From Candidatus Heimdallarchaeota archaeon (GTDB lineage: Archaea > Asgardarchaeota > Heimdallarchaeia > Heimdallarchaeales > Heimdallarchaeaceae): a stretch of DNA of 43,247 nucleotides. The notes beneath the pieces were generated by a model. That model was not told the origin of the DNA. It saw only the letters and a list, made by a program, of their open reading frames with translations, and made no database searches. The stretch covers positions 1 through 43,247 of the forward strand of contig BPTK01000006.1 in the NCBI GenBank assembly GCA_023705905.1. Reading direction: 5' to 3'. Below, in pieces: positions 32,906 to 40,065 of this stretch. Within the stretch, counting starts at the first letter, position 1. Every line of letters begins with the position of its first letter. A program made the translations under genes and the position numbers.

Positions 32906-32926
32906 TTTATAAATCATTTTACGGAT
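32906..32926 (+). promoter_or_regulatory. Promoter of TPR gene 5
   Basis: TTTATAAA at 32906-32913 and ATTTTACGGAT ending at 32926, as before TPR genes 1-3. The promoter is intact although the gene behind it is frameshifted. Confidence 0.65.
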
Positions 32927-32946
32927 AAGATTTTGAGTGAGTTTAC

Positions 32947-33012
32947 ATGAAATTCAATAGTTTTACAGAAGAATTAAATAATATAAACACTTCTGATGCT
33001 TTAATAGCTTAA
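32947..33012 (+). pseudogene. TPR-like protein 5, N-terminal remnant before a frameshift
   Basis: ATG 32947 opens MKFNSFTEELNNINTSDALIA and then meets TAA at 33010. The family sequence resumes in another frame from about 33012 (INRIRPICANEKSTRINLF), so a one-base change near 32997-33011 broke the gene. Confidence 0.65.
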
Positions 33013-33125
33013 TAAATAGAATTCGTCCTATTTGTGCTAATGAGAAATCAACTCGTATTAACCTCTTTATAGACGATGCAATTAGAAGAAGTAAAAGATT
33101 CAGTGACAAGATAATTCTAGTAAAT

Positions 33126-34523
33126 TTGTATGATTTGAAAATTAGACAGCTTTATTCCTCTATAGCTGAGCTTCCCAAAATCCTTGAATTTCATTCAAAA
33201 ATGCATCTTTTATGTGAAGAGTTGAAATATGATGCAGGATTAGCACTTGTATTCCAGTTAGCTTGGCACATAGAAAAACTCGAAGGAAATATAAATAAAA
33301 GCTCAGAAAACATTAATAGGTCAATTGAAATTGTAAAAAAGTCTTCTTTTGTGGATGATTATACAAAGTATTTCTGTTTTTACTCATTTGCGGTAGAAAA
33401 CTGGTTAAAAAATCGTGAATTCTCTAGTTCTGAGATTCTTGAAGAATGTGTTATCTATTTTTATTCCAACGAATTTCATCATGGACTAGCTATGTCTTTA
33501 GGTATCTTAATCATCATTTATCAACAATCACAGAATAAGGAAGAATCAATGAAATTAATAAGAAGGATTCTCAGTGGTAGAAATCTTTTACTTAAAATGC
33601 CAAAAGAAATTCAATCGATCATTCATTTCTTTGTTGGCTTCAGTCACGAATTATGTTTCAATCTCAATGAAGCAGAAAAACAACTAATAGAAGCAATGAA
33701 CATCTTGAAACCTATTTACAAAAAAAGTATCTATTCAGGATATTATTTAACAACTCTCTCTCATTTGACTGCAACCTATGCCCTTCAAGGTAAACTAGAA
33801 CTAGCTCTCAAACAGCTGAAAGAGGTCGAAGGGTTAATTGAAGAGGGAATTACTACAAAAAATCTAGATTCTTTTAGTAAAAAGCAAATAATCCATACTT
33901 TCAATCTAGTAAAATTTTACGTTAAGTCGAGATTACAGAGTTTTCGAATTGAACAAGAGCAAGATTTGGTACAAATTATCTCTGACAACCTTAACAAATA
34001 TCACAGCAATGCCATATTTTTTGGTGAATTTCTCTTGAATTCTAATCTTAACAAAGAACAGTTAATAAAAGTAAGAGAGATGGATAATCCAAGTACTAAG
34101 AGGATAGAACACATTATCAATTTCCTAATTGACAAAACAATACAGACTGAAGAACAACGAATTATGAAATCTATTTCTATATTAAAAAAGAGACCTAGAG
34201 AAGCTAGAATGACTTATGTTGAAAGAGCATTCGCTGATTTGCTAGCAGCGCAAGAATATTACAAAATCAGTCGTTTTGCAGAGATATATCCTTTGTTAAA
34301 GAAATATGAAAATCATCCTCATAAAATAGAAGTTCTTGAAATGCGTGTTTTCATGGAAGCTTTTATCCAGGTTGGCAAATTCAAAAATGGTGATCCTTTA
34401 GGACCTGCTCTCCAATACATGGCTATTAAAAAATGCAGAAATTATGGTTTCAGTAGATTAGAAAATAAGTTGCTAGACTATTTAGATATGCAACGAAGAG
34501 ATATTCAGTCCCTAACACTATAA
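33126..34523 (+). CDS. TPR-like helical protein 5 (main part of a frameshifted gene)
   Basis: 465 residues are open from TTG 33126, but the family match starts upstream at about 33012 in the same frame, so this is the body of a gene that began at ATG 32947. Landmarks: NLYDLKIRQLYSSI, LEECVIYFYSNEFHHGLAMS, HTFNLVKFYVKSRL, GDPLGPALQYMAIKKCR, GFSRLENKLLDYLDMQRRD. Apart from the one indel, the frame is clean for 1.5 kb, which argues for recent damage, a sequencing error or programmed frameshifting. Confidence 0.75.
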   Translation: MYDLKIRQLYSSIAELPKILEFHSKMHLLCEELKYDAGLALVFQLAWHIEKLEGNINKSSENINRSIEIVKKSSFVDDYTKYFCFYSFAVENWLKNREFSSSEILEECVIYFYSNEFHHGLAMSLGILIIIYQQSQNKEESMKLIRRILSGRNLLLKMPKEIQSIIHFFVGFSHELCFNLNEAEKQLIEAMNILKPIYKKSIYSGYYLTTLSHLTATYALQGKLELALKQLKEVEGLIEEGITTKNLDSFSKKQIIHTFNLVKFYVKSRLQSFRIEQEQDLVQIISDNLNKYHSNAIFFGEFLLNSNLNKEQLIKVREMDNPSTKRIEHIINFLIDKTIQTEEQRIMKSISILKKRPREARMTYVERAFADLLAAQEYYKISRFAEIYPLLKKYENHPHKIEVLEMRVFMEAFIQVGKFKNGDPLGPALQYMAIKKCRNYGFSRLENKLLDYLDMQRRDIQSLTL

Positions 34524-34528
34524 ACTTA

Positions 34529-34559
34529 GGATTGATTACCTCCTATGTTGGCATCCTTC
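34529..34559 (+). repeat. Partial 16S-tail-like sequence after TPR gene 5
   Basis: GGATTGATTACCTCCTATG followed by TTGGCATCC resembles the start of the module at 219 (GGATCACCTCCTATGTTTGG). The T-rich half is absent. Confidence 0.4.
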
Positions 34560-34567
34560 TTAATAAA

Positions 34568-35704
34568 CTAAATAGCTGTAAATGATTCTACTGTTTTTTT
34601 GTCTAATCTTCTTACTAGTTCCAGTATTAGTTTTATAGCATTATCTACATCATTTAGATCTATTATACCATTATGCGCATGTATATGTCTTGTAGGTATT
34701 CCTATTACTATACTTGGACATCCCATGTCTGTTATATGAATAACTCCTGCATCTGTTCCTCCCCCTGCTACTAGTGACAATTGATGTGGTATTTCCATTT
34801 CTTCAGCTGTTTTTATTACAAAGTCTCTAAATCTCGGATTTGGTATCATTGATCCATCGTAAGTAAGTATACTTGGACCCTTTCCCATCTTTGCTGGAGC
34901 TTTTGTTTGGTCTACTCCTGGAACATCTCCTGCTATATCTACTTCTAGCGCTATCCCTATATCTGGATTTATCATCTGCGCTGCTGTTCTTGCTCCTCTT
35001 AGCCCTACTTCTTCTTGTGTTGTTGCTGCACCATAAACCCTGTTGGGGTGTTTATTTCCTTCACTTGTTAGTTTCTTTACTATTTCTGCAGTTATTACTG
35101 CTCCTGCTCTGTCATCGAATGCTTTACCTACTGCTAGTTTTACTGTGCTTTTTTCGTCTTCTTTTCCATCTTTTCCTTTCACTATTCTAGGTCTTTCCCA
35201 TATTTCAAATATTGAATGTGGTGCAATTGGATCTCCTATTCTAATTCCTAGTTCTTTTGCCTCTTCTGCGTTTGAACATCCTATGTCTATGAACATCTTG
35301 TTCTTTGTAACTACCTTAGTCCTTTCTTCAGGTTCTAATATGTGAGGTGGTTTTGCAGCAATTATACCTGGAATCATTTTACCTTCAACTGTTCTAATGA
35401 CTACTCTCTGTGACAGTAAAGTTTGATCCCACCATCCCCCTAATTGATGAAATTTCAGATAACCTTCTTTAGTTATTGCTTCTACTTGAAACCCTACTTC
35501 ATCGACGTGGCCAGCAATCATAATTTTTGGACCTTTGCCATCTCCATCAGCTGTAAAAATTAGTGTACCTGTTCTATCTTGTAGTATTTGGTCTGCATAA
35601 GTTTTTACATACTTCTTCAATTTCTTTTGAACTTCCCATTCGAACCCACTTGGGCCAAATTCATTCGATAATTCTTCTAATAGTGCTGTATCAAAATCAA
35701 CCAT
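34568..35704 (-). CDS. M42 family aminopeptidase (TET type)
   Basis: The 378-residue cytosolic metallopeptidase probably assembles as a tetrahedral dodecamer that trims short peptides. Metal and catalytic residues: His66 and Asp68 in IMIAGHVDEVG, Asp in KAFDDRAG (about 195), the Glu pair in TQEEVGLRGA (about 229), Asp in ALEVDIAGD (about 254), and His in TRHIHAHNG near 338. The start is supported by AAGGTGAG a few bases upstream. A glycine- and lysine-rich insert (VKGKDGKEDEKS) lies near 174-186. It lies next to the cassette region, so it might degrade the small peptides, but nothing beyond position supports that. Confidence 0.92.
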   Translation of the reverse strand: MVDFDTALLEELSNEFGPSGFEWEVQKKLKKYVKTYADQILQDRTGTLIFTADGDGKGPKIMIAGHVDEVGFQVEAITKEGYLKFHQLGGWWDQTLLSQRVVIRTVEGKMIPGIIAAKPPHILEPEERTKVVTKNKMFIDIGCSNAEEAKELGIRIGDPIAPHSIFEIWERPRIVKGKDGKEDEKSTVKLAVGKAFDDRAGAVITAEIVKKLTSEGNKHPNRVYGAATTQEEVGLRGARTAAQMINPDIGIALEVDIAGDVPGVDQTKAPAKMGKGPSILTYDGSMIPNPRFRDFVIKTAEEMEIPHQLSLVAGGGTDAGVIHITDMGCPSIVIGIPTRHIHAHNGIIDLNDVDNAIKLILELVRRLDKKTVESFTAI

Positions 35705-35880
35705 TGTCTCACCTTATTATTTCATTACATTAAACAACTTAACTATTTTATGTGCTTAATCTCCTCTTGTACGGAATTATTTAACTATTACCCTAAGTCT
35801 GCTACTTTGTCCAAGTTCTCCGGATAATCTTCTTTTCTTCCTCAAAATCGCTTTCTTCTTACTGATTTATCTTCCTCTTT

Positions 35881-36145
35881 TGTGAATGTCTCCAATGGAA
35901 ATGTAGTATATAGGGCTGATTGTCTAATGATTTACCGTTTAGGACGCTTCACACATTGTGAACAGTTAAATTCTTGGTTTACACAACGAGTTTCCAGTGG
36001 AAATGAAGGGGTAGTGAATCTTTGTTCACAATAATTTTTCTTGTGTTGAACATATGGATTCACATATCACTTTTTTTGCCGGATGATATCTTCTGTTCAC
36101 AAGCTTTTCAAAAACGAGTGAACGGAATCCCCACATCCATTCACA
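35881..36145. repeat. Cluster of TTCACA/TGTGAA motifs in origin B
   Basis: Seven exact TTCACA hexamers on either strand: minus at 35881 and 35957; plus at 35948, 36025, 36059, 36096 and 36140. Several are extended to GTTCACAA or ATTCACAA. They may be iterons for an initiator or regulator. Confidence 0.5.
35888..36012. other. Candidate replication origin B with ORB elements
   Basis: GTTTCCAGTGGAAATGAAGG with GGT at 35990-36012 is a close match to the archaeal ORB consensus, including the inverted TTCCAGTGGAA core and the G-run. GTCTCCAATGGAAATG at 35888-35903 is a half-match without the G-run and equals the core at 31642. The 592-base gene-free region 35705-36296 is about 1.2 kb upstream of orc1/cdc6, the usual place for an archaeal origin. 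Confidence 0.6.
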
Positions 36146-36296
36146 AAGGAATTGTGCCGTACATCTGTTCTTGTTAGACGGTCTCTAACTGAAATTATAT
36201 GTTAAGTGAAGTAATGTGTCCATTGTGTATGCTGTATTTATTACGTATTACACTTTACAGTATTTATCAGTGCTGAAAAAATTAGTATTAAGAAAT

Positions 36297-36644
36297 TCAG
36301 AGTTTTTCAAGGTTTTCAAGAGCTTTTGATAGTTTCTTCTTTTTTACAATTAAGTTTTTGATCCTTTTTCCAATATCAATACTTTCTGTTATTGCTGATG
36401 GTATCCTCTTACCCAAATATCTACTATACCTGTATTCAGGTTCCATTCTAAGATAATAATAAGGTCCATGCAGATATTGCCCTCCTCGTTCACACTTACA
36501 ATTTTCTTTTCCGCATTTGATGTATTTCGAGCTAACAAAACCGAATATTATATCATTTCTTCCTAGTATCTCTAGACGATTATCAATTTCATTTATAGCA
36601 TTTAATATATCAATTCTAAGATTACTTATTTTATTAACTGCCAT
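36297..36644 (-). CDS. DUF6788-like small protein
   Basis: The 115-residue protein carries the motif KYIKCGKENCKCERGGQYLH then GPYYYLR (about 40-66), typical of DUF6788, with three Cys and a His that may bind zinc. The flanks are charged helices (RIKNLIVKKKKLSKALENLE). Related genes are scattered in mobile and archaeal contexts; no function is established. It lies beside origin B and is divergent from a winged-helix gene. Confidence 0.65.
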   Translation of the reverse strand: MAVNKISNLRIDILNAINEIDNRLEILGRNDIIFGFVSSKYIKCGKENCKCERGGQYLHGPYYYLRMEPEYRYSRYLGKRIPSAITESIDIGKRIKNLIVKKKKLSKALENLEKL

Positions 36645-36775
36645 CTTCAGTCAGATATATATAATCCTACTCACAAAAAGTCTTAGATATTACTCAGATA
36701 TTCTGCAGATTATATTGACTTATTTATTCGACATTAATCCTCTAACATTGTAGAAAAAAATCAAAGAGTGATAAC

Positions 36776-37090
36776 ATGGCCCATAGTAAGAACCTATTAA
36801 CAAAGAAAATTAGTAAGAAATCACAGATTCAGGGTGTTGTTGTAAGTAGCAGAAGAGTATATGTTTACTCTGATGAAACCGATTATGAGATCGAATTAGA
36901 AAATCTTCTTATTGGTCTTATTGCAGATAATGGCCCTCTTACCAGAGGACAAATTGTCTCTATGACACACATACCTAGATCTACTCTATATGATAACCTG
37001 GCAAAACTCATAAACAAGGGTGTCGTCAAAAAAGAATCTGTACCCAGATCTACAAGGGGTAGACCTAAGGTTTTGTTTAAACTAGCATGA
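36776..37090 (+). CDS. Winged-helix transcription regulator
   Basis: 104 residues. The ATG follows AGAGTGATAAC, a good match to the GTGAT ribosome-binding sites in this window. A basic N-terminal tail (LLTKKISKKSQIQG) precedes a winged helix at about 40-104: LLIGLIADNGPLTRGQIVSM, THIPRSTLYDNLAKLINKGV, VKK, then a wing with STRGRPKVLFKLA. This is the MarR/TrmB/ArsR-type fold; the target is unknown. It lies between the DUF6788 gene and orc1/cdc6. Confidence 0.75.
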   Translation: MAHSKNLLTKKISKKSQIQGVVVSSRRVYVYSDETDYEIELENLLIGLIADNGPLTRGQIVSMTHIPRSTLYDNLAKLINKGVVKKESVPRSTRGRPKVLFKLA

Positions 37091-37213
37091 CTTTACACTA
37101 GATTTCCCATATATTAATTCAGTGTATTTACATTCATTATAGACGTCATTTATCGACAAAGTTAAACAACCCTCCGAATATCATAGAAGCAACGAACTGA
37201 GAGATGAAAAATA

Positions 37214-38437
37214 GTGGAAGAAAAACCATCAAATAGTATAGATGATATATTTGATAGATATCTGGATGCTGATGCAAACGTATTTGCCAATAGAGAGGTT
37301 CTGAGTCCTCATCATGTTCCAAATGTTCTACCTCATAGAGATGAAAAGTTCGAAGAGTTAGCAAAAATCCTTGCTCCCTCTTTAAGAGGTGGAACTCCTT
37401 CTAACATATTTATTTATGGTACAACAGGAACAGGGAAAACTGCTGTAACTAAACAAGTGTTGGCAAAATTAAAGGAACGAGCAGATTCTCGGAATCTATC
37501 CTTTAAATACAGCTATATGAATTGCCAACATGTAGATACAAAATATCGTGTTTTGACTCAATTATGTGAAGATGTTGGAATAGATGTTCCTTTTACAGGT
37601 TTGCACTTTGATATCATCTATCAGAAATTCAAAAAAGCCTTAGATGAGCTTAAAACACTCCATGTTACAGTTCTTGATGAAGTTGATATGCTTTACAAAA
37701 AGAGCACTGAATCATTGTATATTTTAACACGTATGAATAGTGATTTAGATTTTTCAAAAATCAGCATTATAGGTATTACTAACGATGTAAACTTCAAGGA
37801 AACATTAGATCCAAGAATCAGAAGTAGTTTGAGCGAAGAAGAAATTGTTTTTTCTCCCTATACTGCAGAACAGTTACGAGATATTCTTACACAAAGAGCC
37901 AAAATTGCATTTCAAAAAGATGTTCTTGACTTTGGAGTAATTAATTTATGTTCAGCTATCGGAGCCCAACAACACGGAGATGCACGAAGATCTCTTGATT
38001 TATTACGTGTAGCAGCGGAACTTGTTGAACGTAATGGTGAAGAGAAGATTACTGAACTTCATGTACGCAAAGCTCAACAAGTTATAGAAAGAAACACAGT
38101 TATTGAGGTTTTAACATCTTTGCCAATTCAAACTAAAGCAGTTTTACAGGCAATCTATCTTGGTGAAGGGAAAAATGATGAGATCACCACTGGAGATGTT
38201 TACGAGATTTACAACAAAATTTGTAAACTAGTTAGATTAGATCAATTAACAGCAAGAAGAGTTGGAGATTTAATTAATGAATTAGATATGCTAGGTATTG
38301 TTACTGCTCAAGTCATTAGCAAAGGACGTTATGGTCGTTCTAAAAGAATCCATCTAACTGTTTCATCCAAGCAGGTAAGAAACGTATTAGATAGTGACTT
38401 TAGATTGTCAAAAATATTTGAGATAGAAGAATTGTAA
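37214..38437 (+). CDS. Orc1/Cdc6 replication initiator
   Basis: The 407-residue AAA+ protein binds ORB elements and loads MCM helicase. Seen: Walker A YGTTGTGKTA (68-77), Walker B HVTVLDEVDML (about 149-159), sensor 1 IIGITNDV (about 182-189), sensor 2 QHGDARRSLDLLRVA (about 256-270), and a C-terminal winged helix (ITTGDVYEIYNKICKLVRLD, LTARRVGDLINELDMLGIVT). The start is GTG 37214, without an obvious ribosome-binding site. Origin B lies about 1.2 kb upstream and origin A about 5.5 kb upstream. Confidence 0.93.
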   Translation: MEEKPSNSIDDIFDRYLDADANVFANREVLSPHHVPNVLPHRDEKFEELAKILAPSLRGGTPSNIFIYGTTGTGKTAVTKQVLAKLKERADSRNLSFKYSYMNCQHVDTKYRVLTQLCEDVGIDVPFTGLHFDIIYQKFKKALDELKTLHVTVLDEVDMLYKKSTESLYILTRMNSDLDFSKISIIGITNDVNFKETLDPRIRSSLSEEEIVFSPYTAEQLRDILTQRAKIAFQKDVLDFGVINLCSAIGAQQHGDARRSLDLLRVAAELVERNGEEKITELHVRKAQQVIERNTVIEVLTSLPIQTKAVLQAIYLGEGKNDEITTGDVYEIYNKICKLVRLDQLTARRVGDLINELDMLGIVTAQVISKGRYGRSKRIHLTVSSKQVRNVLDSDFRLSKIFEIEEL

Positions 38438-38507
38438 AATACTTATTTGTTATTCCAGGGAAGGGAAAGACTTTTCTTTTTAGTTTTTAGAATTAAACTG
38501 AGTGCTA

Positions 38508-39821
38508 ATGAGTGAACTATTTATTGTTTCTAAGTTTATTGTATCGGGATTTACATGTAATAAAATAATAAAACACGGTGGCATTCTTATCGAAGATAAT
38601 GAGATTGTTGCAGTTGGAAAAGCAGAGGATGTGAAGAAATTAGTATCTGGTCATGATGAACTGGACCGCAAGAATCATATTGTAATCCCTTCCTTAGTAA
38701 ATTCACATACTCACATTCCTGAAACACTATTAAGAGGAATTTGCGATGATGAAAAATTGTTGACCTGGTTAAATGATTATATTTGGCCTTTTGAACATCA
38801 AATGACTCCTGAGGATGCATACTATGGTACTCTCTTGGGTTGTCTCGAATTGATTGAATCGGGAACGTCAGGATTCATTGATCAGTACTTTTACGCAGAA
38901 TCTATCGAAAAAGCGGCGAAAGAAGCCAAAATAAGAGCATTAATTTGTCCCTCAGTTTTTGATAATACACCGGAATCAGGTAGTCTTGAAAATACTTGGA
39001 GACATGTTTCTAATCTACTTAACAACAAACATCCAAATAAAAACAAATTAGTTAATTTTGGTATAGGGCCACATGCGCCATATACGGTTCCAGAGGAATA
39101 TATACACAGAGTCAAAGATTTAGCTCTCAAGAATTCTTTACCAATCCATATTCACCTCAATGAAACGAAAAGAGAAGTGGAAGAAGCTCTAGACAACTTT
39201 GGTATGTCACCTATTGAATATGTACATAAACTTGGTTTAACAGAAAATAAAATCTTGGCTGCTCATTGTGTAGATACTTCAAACAAAGATTGGAAGATTA
39301 TGAAAGAAACAGATTTTACTGTTTTACATAACCCACAATCAAACCTTAAGATGGCTAATGGGATTGCACCGATTCACACCTATCTTGATTTAGGAATTAA
39401 AGTAGCTGTAGGTACAGATGGTAATGCCTCTAATAATGATCTAGGAATGCTAGAAGAAATATCTACTGCAGCAATGCTTCAAAAACATAAATACAATAAT
39501 CCCAAAGTACTAGGAAATTCACAAACACTTCAATTGGGTACTGTTAATGGTATGAAGGCTCTAGGTGTCAACTCAAATGGCATTTCTAATAATTCGGTAG
39601 CCGATCTCACCATTCTCTCTCTTGATAGGAGCCACTCTTGGCCTCAGAATAATGTCTTATCCAATATAATATATTCCTCATCTAGTTCAGACGTTACAGA
39701 CCTTATCGTCAATGGAAAGATAGTTTATGAAAATAGAAAGCATAAAACGTTGAACAAAGAAAGAATAATTGAGCAATGCTCAAAAATTTCTGAAAGAATT
39801 ATTACTGAAATAGAAAAATAA
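38508..39821 (+). CDS. Amidohydrolase of the MtaD/SsnA deaminase group
   Basis: About 437 residues from ATG 38508 (GTG 38502 in frame). This is a TIM-barrel metal-dependent hydrolase, probably a deaminase of S-adenosylhomocysteine, 5'-deoxyadenosine or a related compound. Metal and catalytic signatures: NSHTHIPETLLRG (about 65-77), HAPYTVP near 192, HIHLNETKREVE (about 215-226) with the zinc-ligand His and catalytic Glu, AAHCV near 250, HNPQSNLKMANGIAP (about 272-286) and VGTDGNASNNDLGMLEE (about 299-315). It acts in the cytosol. Exact substrate cannot be told from sequence alone. Confidence 0.88.
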   Translation: MSELFIVSKFIVSGFTCNKIIKHGGILIEDNEIVAVGKAEDVKKLVSGHDELDRKNHIVIPSLVNSHTHIPETLLRGICDDEKLLTWLNDYIWPFEHQMTPEDAYYGTLLGCLELIESGTSGFIDQYFYAESIEKAAKEAKIRALICPSVFDNTPESGSLENTWRHVSNLLNNKHPNKNKLVNFGIGPHAPYTVPEEYIHRVKDLALKNSLPIHIHLNETKREVEEALDNFGMSPIEYVHKLGLTENKILAAHCVDTSNKDWKIMKETDFTVLHNPQSNLKMANGIAPIHTYLDLGIKVAVGTDGNASNNDLGMLEEISTAAMLQKHKYNNPKVLGNSQTLQLGTVNGMKALGVNSNGISNNSVADLTILSLDRSHSWPQNNVLSNIIYSSSSSDVTDLIVNGKIVYENRKHKTLNKERIIEQCSKISERIITEIEK

Positions 39822-40065
39822 AAAAACAAGGTATATTATTTCTATTTGGCAATGACGAGTCTAACCCTTTACTGAATTTGGTGTTGAGGATCTTGAGTTC
39901 TGAGCCACCCATATTATCCTATGCTTAATCCTGTTAGAAAAAACACCCTTTTCATTGATTCTTTATGTATTCTTTATGTATTATATTGGTATTCTACATT
40001 TTACGTCCATTTCGAAATTACTAGATGTTGCGCTTTCTAACTATCTTTTATTAAGAAAAAAAATT

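Noticed and set aside
34873-35345. Long plus-strand frames opposite the M42 peptidase
   Set aside because: Leu- and Ser-rich translations without start signals are antisense shadows of a well-conserved gene.
36124-36134. GGAATCCCCAC as a third ORB at origin B
   Set aside because: It has a C-run but lacks the TTCCA...TGGAA core.
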